DNA of 64,000 nt from Verrucomicrobiales bacterium (GCA_029212615.1 JARGPJ010000004.1:310001-374000); one strand, 5' to 3'. Positions 39,242-47,887 are shown, counted from the first letter of the stretch. The notes: generated by a model not told the origin, from the sequence alone. Translations and numbers: made by a program.

Positions 39242-39874
39242 TCAGTCCCAGATGAGAACCTCGACCGGAGTGGGGTTGTAGGCGTTGCAGGGGTTGTTGA
39301 GCTGAGGGCAGTTGGACATCAGGGCAATGACATCCATCTCCGCGATCATTTCCACATAACGGCCCGGCGCGGAAATTCCGTCGGCAAAGGTGAGCTTGCC
39401 GTCAGGAGTGACCGGGACATTCATGAAGAAGTTGATGTTGTTGGTGATATCCCTTTTGCCGAGACCCTCGCCCCATTCAGTGACGCCGCAGAGAAACGAG
39501 TCGCGGCAGGCATGCATCGGTTCTTTGTCGAGCGAGTAGCGCATCGTGTTTGATTCGCGAGAGCAGGCGCCCCCCACGGTGTCATGGCGACCGCAGGTAT
39601 CAGCAGTGATTGTGAGAAGGGCATTGCCTTCTGTCGACATCAGCGTTGTTCCGGTGGTCAGGTAAAGCGCTGCCTGGTTCCGTATCGTCACGTCGGCGGC
39701 ATAGCGATCCGTTGGATCGTGTGCGTTGTAGAACAGGGTATCTGCTGCCTGGTTTCCTTCAAGATCAAGAATGCGAAGGGTCTGACCCTTTTCGATACGG
39801 CGCATCCAGTGGTCACCGGCTTTGACAACTTCTCGGTAAACCGCGTTTTCCGGGGAATGAGGGGATTCAGTCAT
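39242..39874 (-). CDS. cgdB: DUF1989 protein, carboxyguanidine deiminase subunit (urea carboxylase-associated protein 2)
   Basis: 210 residues. DUF1989 fold with [53 protein letters not shown] (likely metal-binding Cys/His cluster) and [11 protein letters not shown]. With its partner it removes an amino group from carboxyguanidine, giving allophanate and ammonia. The assignment of B versus A follows usual gene order and similarity to the 'protein 2' type, and is less certain than the family. Starts 12 bp before the carboxylase gene. Confidence 0.88.
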   Translation of the reverse strand: MTESPHSPENAVYREVVKAGDHWMRRIEKGQTLRILDLEGNQAADTLFYNAHDPTDRYAADVTIRNQAALYLTTGTTLMSTEGNALLTITADTCGRHDTVGGACSRESNTMRYSLDKEPMHACRDSFLCGVTEWGEGLGKRDITNNINFFMNVPVTPDGKLTFADGISAPGRYVEMIAEMDVIALMSNCPQLNNPCNAYNPTPVEVLIWD

Positions 39875-39877
39875 GGC

Positions 39878-40603
39878 TCAGGCGCGCAGGGCGTAGTAGT
39901 CCTCCGTGTTGATGAACGCCCGCTCGTTTTCGGGGCGTGAGATTCTGCAGGGATCATCCGCTGCTACCGGAGCAGCGGGAAGCACTTCCAGTTTCACCGG
40001 CTTCGGAGCGTAAACCGGGTTCGGATCAAGAGGGTGTTGGCAGCTTGTGAGGACAATGAGTGTGTCCATTTCAAAGCGAAGCTCGATCACTGAACCGGGG
40101 GCCGAGGCTCCTTCGACATAGCTGAGCTTTCCCTTATCATCAGAAACAACCCTGGAGAACAGATTCAAATTTGGAACGATGTCCTTCTTTCCAAGGCCGT
40201 GCTTTCCCAGTTCGATGAGGAAATTTTCCCGACCGTTCCGGTAAAACTCGTTCCGGGCCGTTTGGTAATCATGCTCGCCGTACTTTTCGCGAACCAGTTT
40301 TGCATCGGTGCATCCGCAGACGCTGTCGTGCCAGCCGGCAGTATCTTTAACAATGGAGCAGAATAACCGGCCCATATCCGAGTGCAGGCAATGTCCTTCG
40401 GTGAGTTGAAAGGTGTGCTGACCCTTCAAGGTGTCAGGCATGTTGTAGCGCTCGATCGGTTCGTCGGCATTGTAGAGCAGGGTGCTGACATTCGCCCCGC
40501 CTTCTAAATCGGTGACTCGAAGCGTTTTACCTCGACTGATCGTCTGCGACCACATTCCACCGCCGCTTACCGTTTTTTCAAAGATGATGTTATTCCCGGT
40601 CAT
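39878..40603 (-). CDS. cgdA: DUF1989 protein, carboxyguanidine deiminase subunit (urea carboxylase-associated protein 1)
   Basis: 241 residues. Family features: [46 protein letters not shown], the Cys/His region [16 protein letters not shown], and the C-terminal [20 protein letters not shown]. Heterodimer partner of the preceding DUF1989 protein; together they are the deiminase step between guanidine carboxylase and allophanate hydrolase. The 3-bp gap to the next gene implies tight coupling. A possible TTG/ATG start choice does not alter the family call. Confidence 0.88.
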   Translation of the reverse strand: MTGNNIIFEKTVSGGGMWSQTISRGKTLRVTDLEGGANVSTLLYNADEPIERYNMPDTLKGQHTFQLTEGHCLHSDMGRLFCSIVKDTAGWHDSVCGCTDAKLVREKYGEHDYQTARNEFYRNGRENFLIELGKHGLGKKDIVPNLNLFSRVVSDDKGKLSYVEGASAPGSVIELRFEMDTLIVLTSCQHPLDPNPVYAPKPVKLEVLPAAPVAADDPCRISRPENERAFINTEDYYALRA

Positions 40604-40618
40604 AAAAATGTATAATTG

Positions 40619-41107
40619 TCAGGATTTGAGTCCCTCTTCACCGGGAAAAGGATGGATCGGCGGGATGAGAAGTGACATCATGACAAGCCGCCCTGATTTT
40701 ACTCCTTTGCAGGTTATGAGCTTATCCGCGATCATTTTGAGTCGTCTCGCCGGCCCTTGAACGAGGATTACCTCCATGGTGTGGTCTTCCTCCAGCAGGA
40801 TATGTTGTGAGCTGATCACCTCATCGATATACTCACGCTCGATTGCCGCGAGTTGGGGGAGAAGTCCCGACTTCGACTCGTCGTAAAACAGAGTGATGGT
40901 TCCGGCCATCATCTCCGTGCCACGCTGTTTGTAATGCTCGATCAAGCTTGCGTTGATCATTTCTGCAACCGCCTGCGACCGGTTTGTGAAACCGCGTGCT
41001 TTAACGAGATTGTCCAGCTCGTTGTAGACACCGTTCGGTAGAGAAATACTGATTCGTTTGACACCTTTTTCCAAGAGGACCTCCTTTTCTCCCTTACCTG
41101 AGCACAT
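40619..41107 (-). CDS. NikR-family ribbon-helix-helix regulator lacking nickel ligands
   Basis: 162 residues from ATG 41107. A better start is the TTG at 41074, 4 nt after a very strong AAGGAGGT, giving MEKGVKRISISLPNGVYNEL, the normal NikR N-terminus. Ribbon-helix-helix (VKRISISLPNGVYNELDNLV, GFTNRSQAVAEMI) then a ferredoxin-like ACT domain (EREYIDEVISSQHILL, TMEVILVQGPARRLKMIADK, CKGVKSGRL). Aligned to NikR the first His survives (SSQH) but about 10 residues that hold HxH and Cys are missing. It is likely the pathway-specific repressor answering to a non-nickel ligand. It sits inside the cluster, with an inverted repeat just upstream. Confidence 0.85.
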   Translation of the reverse strand: MCSGKGEKEVLLEKGVKRISISLPNGVYNELDNLVKARGFTNRSQAVAEMINASLIEHYKQRGTEMMAGTITLFYDESKSGLLPQLAAIEREYIDEVISSQHILLEEDHTMEVILVQGPARRLKMIADKLITCKGVKSGRLVMMSLLIPPIHPFPGEEGLKS

Positions 41108-41119
41108 GCCGCGCCAATG

Positions 41120-41149
41120 GGTAATACTTTTGGTGTAATTAGTATTACC
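41120..41149. promoter_or_regulatory. Operator-like inverted repeat upstream of the NikR-like gene
   Basis: GGTAATACT (41120-41128) and AGTATTACC (41141-41149) are perfect 9-bp arms with a 12-bp spacer, two helical turns centre to centre. This is the geometry expected for an RHH tetramer such as NikR. It overlaps the stop codon of the upstream SUMF1 gene and lies 13 bp before ATG 41107, so autoregulation is likely. Confidence 0.75.
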
Positions 41150-41819
41150 ATTGCCGGTCCGGCGTGATACCCGGCCTTCGTACGAGCCGGAAGCCGATGT
41201 TTTCGCGGCAACTGGTCTCGACCACAGAGTCGCTCCAGGAGCATCGCAGAAGGCGCGGGAGATAGTCCCATGCCCCTCCCCTTATCTTTCTTTCTCCAGG
41301 ACGAGGGCCCTTGCCGAGGGTCCATTCGCAAACGTTTCCAAGAAGGTCAAAGAGCCCGAATGAGCTGGGCGGGAAGTGATCCACAGGGGTAAGGCAGCCG
41401 GGACCGATTCGTTCAATGGATTCGTTGAACAGGAAATTGGCATCATCAGTCTCGAGAACATCACCGCCGGGAAATACGGTATTGGTCCCTGCCCTCGCCG
41501 CGTGCTCCCACTCCAGTTCCGTGGGAAGATCCCAGCCTTTTTCCCCGCTCGTTTCCCGAAGCCAGTTGACGAATCCCATCGCTTCATTCCAGCTGATGCC
41601 ATGGGCCGGGAGCTTCGGGTCCATCGACAAAAAACGGTTCGCTTCATACTGATGCCAATCACCAACGGTGACGGGAAACCGGCTCATTTCGAATGCTTCC
41701 GGGCCTCTCACCCAGCTGCCCGACGGCTCGCCTGCATTCGCATACTTGTCATCGGGAGAGCCGCCGATCCAGGTTTTCCCGCCGGGGAGCCGGGTCATTT
41801 CAGGGAGAGTGACAGTCAT
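41145..41819 (-). CDS. SUMF1/formylglycine-generating-enzyme-like domain protein (no FGE cysteines), copy A
   Basis: 224 residues covering one SUMF1 domain: FPVTVGDWHQYE, HGISWNEAMGFVNWL, LPTELEWEHAARAG, FGLFDLLGNVCEWTLG, KIRGGAWDYLPRLLRCSW and ENIGFRLVRR. In true formylglycine-generating enzymes two cysteines precede the conserved R-C/S-A motif; here that stretch reads GGAWDYLPRLL with none. It is thus unlikely to make formylglycine and no sulfatase is nearby. It starts by ATGA overlap with the CE4 gene stop. Related folds serve in iron-dependent sulfoxide synthases or as binding proteins. A paralogue is at 44955. Confidence 0.85.
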   Translation of the reverse strand: MTVTLPEMTRLPGGKTWIGGSPDDKYANAGEPSGSWVRGPEAFEMSRFPVTVGDWHQYEANRFLSMDPKLPAHGISWNEAMGFVNWLRETSGEKGWDLPTELEWEHAARAGTNTVFPGGDVLETDDANFLFNESIERIGPGCLTPVDHFPPSSFGLFDLLGNVCEWTLGKGPRPGERKIRGGAWDYLPRLLRCSWSDSVVETSCRENIGFRLVRRPGITPDRQW

Positions 41820-42676
41820 GCATCAAAATCAATTTCGAGCCGCCGTGAAGGGTCCTCGAGGACCCATTCCGCAATCCCGGATCCAGTCGCGATCCATGCG
41901 TCACCGGTTTCGACGATATCGTTGAGGAGGCGTTCGATGAGTTTTACTCTGGAAGGGCGCCCGGAAAGCCACGGGTGTAGTGTGAGGACGAAGCAGCAAC
42001 CGTAGTCGCGCATCGCGGTGAATTCGTCCCACCAGAGTCGGTAAACTTTCTCACAATCTTCCGGGATTGCTCCCCATGCCGGCTCGGCATTGAAAGCGAA
42101 CTGCTCCCAGTCTTCGAGCATCCACTGCCCCGGGATCTCGACGAGCCCGTTCCCGTGGACAAAAGGAACGTCATCTCCCATCATACTGGCATTGTAGAGG
42201 AAGCCCTCTCTCTTCAGCAGGTCCGGCGTGCCGGGATTAATTTCAAACCACGGTGCGCGATATCCGGCGGGTCTTTTCCCGGTCACTGATTCCAGAATGC
42301 TGAGACTCTTGAGAAGGACCTCGTCTTCCTCAGCAGGAGTGAGATCAGCAAGCTTTTCGTGCAGATGTCCGTGTGCTCCGATCTCGTGTCCGTCATTGAG
42401 AATCGCGGCGGTCATCTTTGGGTGGTGCTCGACGATGTAGCTCGGAATGAAGAAGGTCGCGGGTAACTCGAGATGTTTCATCAGCCCGAGGAGTCTGGGC
42501 ACCCCTGTCGTTGGACCGTATTCGCACTGCGACATCGTCGTGATACGTGAAGTGAGAGTGGGATCTTCAGACAGTGCGGTGGTTTCGCCATCGACGTCGA
42601 AGCAGACCATGACGGCGCACTTTCTGCCCTCTGGCCAAAGGTGTCTGGGTTGCGGGGTGAAGGGAGATGTCTTCAT
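41816..42676 (-). CDS. CE4 (NodB) polysaccharide-deacetylase-like amidohydrolase, PuuE type
   Basis: 286 residues. Starts HLWPEGRKCAVMVCFDVDGE with the catalytic Asp pair, then HEIGAHGHLHEKLADL (metal His pair), GYRAPWFEINPGT, and the C-terminal LTLHPWLSGRPSRVKLIERL, closest in style to allantoinase PuuE and the HpPgdA-like subgroup. No signal peptide, so it acts in the cytoplasm on a small amide or lactam and not on peptidoglycan. In this cluster it could open a cyclic ureide or remove an acyl group from a guanidino compound; this is inference. Overlaps the following SUMF1 gene start. Confidence 0.85.
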   Translation of the reverse strand: MKTSPFTPQPRHLWPEGRKCAVMVCFDVDGETTALSEDPTLTSRITTMSQCEYGPTTGVPRLLGLMKHLELPATFFIPSYIVEHHPKMTAAILNDGHEIGAHGHLHEKLADLTPAEEDEVLLKSLSILESVTGKRPAGYRAPWFEINPGTPDLLKREGFLYNASMMGDDVPFVHGNGLVEIPGQWMLEDWEQFAFNAEPAWGAIPEDCEKVYRLWWDEFTAMRDYGCCFVLTLHPWLSGRPSRVKLIERLLNDIVETGDAWIATGSGIAEWVLEDPSRRLEIDFDA

Positions 42677-42715
42677 CTTAGATGACTGGAACCATCGGGA
42701 CCTTCATCGTGGTGG

Positions 42716-42817
42716 TCATGAGCATCGTCCCTGCCACTTCAAACCGGAGGCGATCGCCCCGGCGGTGCCGAAGCTGACGTCAATGATGGAGGTTCGCCGC
42801 CCGGTGAAGAAAATCAT
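42716..42817 (-). CDS. Candidate small ORF, translationally coupled to the Rieske gene
   Basis: The gap between the Rieske gene and the CE4 gene holds a 33-codon frame starting by ATGA overlap with the Rieske stop: MIFFTGRRTSIIDVSFGTAG, then AIASGLKWQGRCS. A second short frame (MLMTTTMKVPMVPVI, 42678-42725) overlaps its end and stops 1 bp before the CE4 start. In an upstream extension it reads RLRFEVAGTMLMTTTM. The two may be one small gene split by a frameshift, or merely fillers. No known family. Confidence 0.3.
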   Translation of the reverse strand: MIFFTGRRTSIIDVSFGTAGAIASGLKWQGRCS

Positions 42818-44070
42818 GCACGGGAACGTTCGATGACCGAAGTAAGGTATTGTTGGAAGTGCCAAATAGGTTCTTCCAGATGACTTAGTCGTCCGGGCTT
42901 ATAGGCTGCCGATCGCATTCCCATCTGTGTTGCCGAGCAGACTTCCATGTCCTCGAGGTGGAACTTGATCGCTGCTTCGACCTCATTCCTGAAGAGGGCG
43001 TCATAGCCGTCCCGCTCCTTGTTTGAGGGGTCAATGATCATCGTGGTGAGGAGGGTGCATGTTTCGGGGCCGGTCGGAAGCAGTCGATACCAGTAGGTCC
43101 GGTCCGGAGCGTTGAAGATAAGGAAGTTTGGAAACCCGAGATAGACCCACCACTCCGTGTAGTCTTCAACCTCCAGCCCGGGAAAAGGGATCATGGTCGT
43201 CCCCGCGTCTCCCGTCTTGAGGATTTCCTCCTTCATGTCAGCCCTGAGGGGCAGATGCATCACGGAAAAATTTTCGTCATAGGGTTCCGTCCAGCAGCCT
43301 TTAGCAGGGAGAAAAGGTTCAAGGGTTTCACGGTGCGCACCGAGATGGTGATAGGCTTCCATGAAATTCTCGAGAAGGATTTTCCAGTTGAAATCACATT
43401 CCCAGCTTTGAGACCAGACAAGTTCAGCCTCGGACCAGTTCCACTTTCCGATGAACCTGTCTTTCAGTCCCCCGAGCTTCTCCGCTACTGGTGGCAGGCT
43501 CTCGTTCAGAGTCACAAAAATGAACCCTTCCCATATCTCACTGCGGTAGTTGTGAAGACAGACTTCGCTGCGATCAAAGCCTTCCGCCTCCTGCATTTCA
43601 GGTACTCCAACCAGTTTGCCGGTGAGGTCATAGCTCCAGAGGTGATAGGGGCAAAGGACGACGCGCTGATTTCCGCTTTCGGGAGTAGAGCCACTGGGCA
43701 TCACGTCCATGCCACGGTGACGGCAGACCCGGGACAGGACACGGATCACTTCGTCTTTGCCGCGTGTTACGAGCATGGGTTCGCCACACATATCAACGCG
43801 AAGGTAGTCGCCCGACTTTGGAATTTGAGATACGTGAGCGACAGAAATCCATTCTTTTCGAAAGATCTCATTCACTTCGAAGTTGAGGAAATCCGGAGAG
43901 ACATAAGAACCGGAGGGAAGAGATTGTGATTTTTCCCGCGGGAGGGCGGCTGATTCAATAATGCTGTCACAGATAGCATTGAAGTCAGCAGTACTTCCTC
44001 CGTTCGCCGGGAAAGCATAGCTCTCGTCTGTTGCCGAAGGAGTTGGCATGGGTGGGGATGCTGTCGTCAT
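42814..44070 (-). CDS. Rieske non-heme iron oxygenase, alpha subunit (copy A)
   Basis: 418 residues. Rieske cluster: C116-x-H118 in CRHRGMDVMPSG and C140-x2-H143 in CPYHLWSYDL. Catalytic mononuclear iron: ENFMEAYHHLGAHRETL (about 234-250) with the His pair and a bridging acidic residue. This is the choline/carnitine/betaine-type subgroup that oxidises N-methyl or C-N bonds rather than arenes, but the substrate is not readable. No reductase gene is in the cluster, so electrons must come from elsewhere. A paralogue lies at 49243; the two share HLEDMEVC and GRLSHLE near the C-terminus. Confidence 0.92.
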   Translation of the reverse strand: MTTASPPMPTPSATDESYAFPANGGSTADFNAICDSIIESAALPREKSQSLPSGSYVSPDFLNFEVNEIFRKEWISVAHVSQIPKSGDYLRVDMCGEPMLVTRGKDEVIRVLSRVCRHRGMDVMPSGSTPESGNQRVVLCPYHLWSYDLTGKLVGVPEMQEAEGFDRSEVCLHNYRSEIWEGFIFVTLNESLPPVAEKLGGLKDRFIGKWNWSEAELVWSQSWECDFNWKILLENFMEAYHHLGAHRETLEPFLPAKGCWTEPYDENFSVMHLPLRADMKEEILKTGDAGTTMIPFPGLEVEDYTEWWVYLGFPNFLIFNAPDRTYWYRLLPTGPETCTLLTTMIIDPSNKERDGYDALFRNEVEAAIKFHLEDMEVCSATQMGMRSAAYKPGRLSHLEEPIWHFQQYLTSVIERSRA

Positions 44071-44088
44071 ATGATGCTTTGTTAGGGA

Positions 44089-44943
44089 TCACGTTGAGAG
44101 AATGGATTTGAGGCGGTCGCGCTGCCGGTGGGCGATCCAGGTGTTGATCTCCCAGAGATCACCAACTGGCTTCTGTGTAAAAGGTTCGCAATGCAGGTAG
44201 CCGTCAGGGCCGAATTCCGGGGTGATCGTAAAATGTTCGACTCCTCTTTCGATCTGAGACGCCCAAATCTTGTCCCACCAGCCTTCGTGGGCGGCGAGAT
44301 CGCCCGCATGCTCAGGAGCGCGCGGGTCAGGAACCTGAGGGCCCTGACTGTAACCGACCCTGGTCTGAAGATGGAAAGCGTGTTGCGCACAAAGATCCAA
44401 AATCTCAGGTTCCTCGTCGAGGACAAGACGCTCCGCGACGACGACGAAATGGCTGAAATCGCAGGTGATCTTGAGATCGGGAACCTCCCGGAGAATATGG
44501 CGGGTAGCCCAGGCGCTGTTTAAGTAACGCCCGCGGTGAGTTTCCGCAGAAATAGAAACGCCGTATTCCTTCTCCAGGAGAGGGATCTCCTGGTAGAAGG
44601 CAACTGCTTCCACGGGGCACCATGAATCACTTCCACACATGGTGTTGATGAACAGGGGCTTTGCGGGAAGGGCATCTTCTATCCCTTTACGAAGCGAAGT
44701 GAGATGTTCGTCGACTGACTTTCCCGGCGACGGGACATACAGGCCGGGGACCGTCGCGGTGGAGACTTCTGCTATGTAGAGCAAATCGTTCTCAGCAAGG
44801 GTGCTGAGAAAAGATTCCTGCTCCGAATCCTCGATAGGAAAGGGGGATTCGAAGCCCGCAAAGTTTGCTTCAGCGCAAAGTTGCGCGGCTTCGGCATGGG
44901 TGCCCTCGTGCCCCCAGAATGTTTTGAAGAGAGAGATTTTCAT
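44089..44943 (-). CDS. TIM-barrel sugar-phosphate isomerase/epimerase-like protein
   Basis: 284 residues of the AP-endonuclease-2 / xylose-isomerase-like fold. Seen: MKISLFKTFWGHEGTHAEAA, EYGVSISAETHRGRYLNSAW (metal Glu/His), DLKITCDFSHFVVVAERL (Asp/His), HLQTRVGYSQGPQVPDP and FTITPEFGPDGY (last Glu). All four expected metal-binding positions appear present. Family members isomerise hydroxypyruvate, ketoses or inosose; here the substrate is unknown, perhaps the carbon skeleton or aldehyde released when the guanidino group is removed. It lies 18 bp from the Rieske gene. Confidence 0.8.
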   Translation of the reverse strand: MKISLFKTFWGHEGTHAEAAQLCAEANFAGFESPFPIEDSEQESFLSTLAENDLLYIAEVSTATVPGLYVPSPGKSVDEHLTSLRKGIEDALPAKPLFINTMCGSDSWCPVEAVAFYQEIPLLEKEYGVSISAETHRGRYLNSAWATRHILREVPDLKITCDFSHFVVVAERLVLDEEPEILDLCAQHAFHLQTRVGYSQGPQVPDPRAPEHAGDLAAHEGWWDKIWASQIERGVEHFTITPEFGPDGYLHCEPFTQKPVGDLWEINTWIAHRQRDRLKSILST

Positions 44944-44954
44944 CAGAAAGTTAT

Positions 44955-45698
44955 CTAGTCGAGTTCGACAACGAGTCGAAATCCAAGATTGTCATGACAT
45001 TCACTGCGGACCGCCCAGTCGCGGGCCGAGCATCGCATTGTGCGCGGTAGTTGATCCCAGGAGCCTCCTTTTGTGACAAAGCGGGTGCCGGGCGTCGCTG
45101 AAATTTCTCCGGGACTGCGAGTCCAGGGACTCGAGGTCCATTCGTTGATGTTTCCGCTCATGTCGAAGAGACCAAAAGGATTGGGTGGGTAGGATCCGAT
45201 GGGTGTCTTATACCCGCGACCAACGGGGTCTCCCATTTCATCGTAAAGATAGTTCGCTTCATTGAGTGAAAGGCGGTTTCGTCCGGAAGGGAAGAGGGCG
45301 TCCTTTCCTGCGCGTGCTGCATACTCCCATTCAACCTCTGTTGGAAGGCGGCAGCGTTTGCCTGTTTGTGTGCTGAGCCACTCTCCGTATTCAACCGCTT
45401 CCTCCCACGTCACACCGGATACCGGAAGGCAGGAACCATTCGAAGTGGGGGCAGCTGATTTTCGAAAACGTGACCATTCGCATTGAGTCACCGGTGAACG
45501 TCCCATCGCAATCCGTTGCGAAACGGTCATCTCACGACGTGGTAGTTCGACTGCGCTCACGTAGCGGTCTTCGTCAGAGCCCCCCATCAGGAATTCTCCG
45601 GTGGGAAGCTCGACAAAGCTGAAAGGGTCAGGCGTCGGATCATCGGTTTGTCCGATCTCGAGACGAAAAGCAGGAACGGTTGAATCGGTGACTGACAT
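44955..45698 (-). CDS. SUMF1/formylglycine-generating-enzyme-like domain protein (no FGE cysteines), copy B
   Basis: 247 residues. SUMF1 motifs: SPVTQCEWSRFRKS, VSGVTWEEAVEYGEWL, LPTEVEWEYAARAG, FGLFDMSGNINEWTSS, FVTKGGSWDQLPRTMRCSAR and DNLGFRLVVE. As in copy A, the residues where FGE has its catalytic cysteine pair (between GGS and RCSAR) contain no Cys. About half of the aligned motif positions match copy A, so they are old paralogues. Placed 11 bp from the TIM-barrel gene and 19 bp from a substrate-binding lipoprotein gene. Confidence 0.85.
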   Translation of the reverse strand: MSVTDSTVPAFRLEIGQTDDPTPDPFSFVELPTGEFLMGGSDEDRYVSAVELPRREMTVSQRIAMGRSPVTQCEWSRFRKSAAPTSNGSCLPVSGVTWEEAVEYGEWLSTQTGKRCRLPTEVEWEYAARAGKDALFPSGRNRLSLNEANYLYDEMGDPVGRGYKTPIGSYPPNPFGLFDMSGNINEWTSSPWTRSPGEISATPGTRFVTKGGSWDQLPRTMRCSARDWAVRSECHDNLGFRLVVELD

Positions 45699-45717
45699 CT
45701 GTATGAAGGTGTTAGGA

Positions 45718-46878
45718 TTACTGGCCGTAACCTTTTTCGATAAGGGATTTCATCGGGCCTGTTTCGATTCCTGATTCCACTGGATGGCTTTCTTTGACCA
45801 TTCCGAACTTGATCCACCAGTCATTTGTCATCTTCCAGTGAGCGGAGATATGCCCGTTTTCACCGAAGGGGGGCGTGCCTTCGATCAGGCCCATAAACTG
45901 TGCGGACTCGGTGAAATTGAATGGAAAGATTCCACCATCTTCGGAAGCTCCGCTGGCCCCGATAACGAGCTCAACATCTTCGACCGGAAACTGCAGTCCT
46001 TTGGCGATAATGGCACTTCCCTCAGCCGGGTTCTCCTCCCAGAATTTTACCGCCTCGAAATATGCCTTGATGGTGAGAGCGGCAATCTTCTTCTTTTTCA
46101 TGAAGGCTTCGCTCATGTACATGCCGTCTGCGAGCAGGGCAGTTTCCTGAAAATAGGGATCTTTAGAGGTAGTGGCTACGGTAGCCTCAGGAAGGGCCTT
46201 TAATACGTTGCTTCCGAAGGGTTCCCAGAATTCACCGGCGGCAACTTTTCCGCTGACCATGGCCGCAACCGCATCATCCATAATCAGGTTTGTGTATTTG
46301 ACCTCGTCGAAGGCAACGCCGTTCTCTTCGAGCCAGATGCCCATGTAGATTTGGGTGAGGCCACCTTCGAGCACCGCCACCTCTTTTCCAATCAGGTCCT
46401 TCGCTGACTCAATCCCGGGGGCCAGAATAATCTTATCTGTTCCATAGGAGGGATTCGTGTAGGCGACCATTTTGACGGGAACGCCTTCCTCTGCCGCGAT
46501 CGGTCCATATTCGACGGTGGAAGAGGTGACGTCGAGTTGTCCTGCCGCCATGAGGCCGAAGCTCTCGTAGGGGTCTTCGATGATCTGAATATCAAGTTCA
46601 ATTTGCGGAACCAGATTCTTCTCTTTGGCAATGAACCAGAACCCGTATCCCGGCCAGGAGAAAAGGGAAACACTCACTTTGGTTGGCGTTTTAGCAGGCT
46701 TCTTGTCCGGCTTTGATTCGGGTTCGGAGGGTTCCGGAACAGGAGCTGTCTCTGCGGGAGTTTCATCAGCGCCCCGTTCTTCAAGTGAGGCTGGGCCCTC
46801 TGAGCATGAGACCAGGAGGGAGAATGCTGCCAGCGCCATGAGGGCGGCGCCGTGCTTGAGACAGTGGATTAATTTCAT
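45718..46878 (-). CDS. ABC transporter substrate-binding lipoprotein (NMT1/TauA type)
   Basis: 386 residues. Lipobox LLVSC at about residues 21-25, then a long Pro/Glu/Lys linker (residues 30-66), then a type 2 periplasmic-binding fold (VSVSLFSWPGYGFWFIAKEK, AAGQLDVTSSTVEYGPIAAE, VAVLEGGLTQIYMGIWLEEN). The linker lets it stand away from the membrane. It pairs with the permease at 46903. Similar in style to the binding protein at 55400 (SWPGYGFW versus DWPGWVAW), so both may bind related cationic or aromatic ligands. No ATPase lies beside this pair. Confidence 0.88.
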   Translation of the reverse strand: MKLIHCLKHGAALMALAAFSLLVSCSEGPASLEERGADETPAETAPVPEPSEPESKPDKKPAKTPTKVSVSLFSWPGYGFWFIAKEKNLVPQIELDIQIIEDPYESFGLMAAGQLDVTSSTVEYGPIAAEEGVPVKMVAYTNPSYGTDKIILAPGIESAKDLIGKEVAVLEGGLTQIYMGIWLEENGVAFDEVKYTNLIMDDAVAAMVSGKVAAGEFWEPFGSNVLKALPEATVATTSKDPYFQETALLADGMYMSEAFMKKKKIAALTIKAYFEAVKFWEENPAEGSAIIAKGLQFPVEDVELVIGASGASEDGGIFPFNFTESAQFMGLIEGTPPFGENGHISAHWKMTNDWWIKFGMVKESHPVESGIETGPMKSLIEKGYGQ

Positions 46879-46902
46879 TATCGTATTGTCACTTAGTTAG
46901 TC

Positions 46903-47805
46903 TCAATGGAGGTAGCGAAAGCTGAGCCGGTGAATCAGTCGAAAGACCAGATCGAAAAGGAGTCCGAGAAGCCCGATGACGAGAATCCCTGCCAGAATGT
47001 CGTCGACCCTGACAAATCGTTTTGCGCGCATCATCATTGCGCCAATGCCGTCTGTCGCCGCGACGATTTCAGCGATGACGAGATAGGTCCAGCTCACGGC
47101 CATCATTTGCCGGGCGGTATCAAGGTAGCTGGGAAGCGCTGAAGGGAGAATGACGCGCCAGAGTACATTTCCACGCTTTGCGCCCAGCGTTCGCGAGCAC
47201 TCGACGATTTCCGTCTTTACCGCCTTGGTGTTGTCCATGAAGAGCGTGACAAGAAACCAAACCACTCCCAGAACGAGCAGGGCAATTTTTTGCCCATCAC
47301 CGGTCCCGAGCCACATTAGGAGGAGGGGGACGAATGAAGGCGCTGGAAGATAGCGGAACGGCGAGACGAGGGGATTGAGGAATCCTTCAGCGACCGGAAA
47401 GGTTCCCATCAGCATGCCCAGAGGTAGCGCGATCGCAAGCGCGATTCCGAAGCTGATCAGGATACGTTTGACGCTCATGAGAACATCGGTTCCGAATGAC
47501 TGATTGGCAAACAGATCGAACAGGGCGGCACCTACCTTTGCGGGTCCCGGAAAGAGGGCGTCCGGGGTGAAAGATGCCGCTGCAAGAAAGTGCCAGCTCA
47601 GGAGAAATCCAGCCCAGGCTCCGATTGCCAAACCTATCTTGAGGGGGCGCTTAATCGGCTTCTTGAACTCGAAGAGGGAAATAAATGAGAATCCTGCCGC
47701 CGGCTTTTCCGGATTCAAGGCAACAGAAGGTTCAGTTGTGGTGACCAATGACATGACTTTGTTTGAAGACCGTTGCGATTCCCGATTCAATAATGCATGA
47801 GCCAT
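46903..47805 (-). CDS. ABC transporter permease (SsuC/TauC type)
   Basis: 300 residues from ATG 47805; an internal ATG at 47754 (MSLVTTTEPSVALN) is an alternative. Six hydrophobic segments and the EAA-like loop SRTLGAKRGNVLWRVILPSALPSYL, which contacts the ATPase. Belongs to the nitrate/sulfonate/taurine group. The gene is 24 bp upstream of the substrate-binding gene in the direction of transcription. It probably shares the ATPase encoded at 53008. Confidence 0.9.
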   Translation of the reverse strand: MAHALLNRESQRSSNKVMSLVTTTEPSVALNPEKPAAGFSFISLFEFKKPIKRPLKIGLAIGAWAGFLLSWHFLAAASFTPDALFPGPAKVGAALFDLFANQSFGTDVLMSVKRILISFGIALAIALPLGMLMGTFPVAEGFLNPLVSPFRYLPAPSFVPLLLMWLGTGDGQKIALLVLGVVWFLVTLFMDNTKAVKTEIVECSRTLGAKRGNVLWRVILPSALPSYLDTARQMMAVSWTYLVIAEIVAATDGIGAMMMRAKRFVRVDDILAGILVIGLLGLLFDLVFRLIHRLSFRYLH

Positions 47806-47887
47806 GCCATCAGGATTCGTTATCTAGCGATTGCCGTCTATCCGTATCACGAGTGATGAGTAAAGGTGTGTCCCTGAGTTCTGTGGA

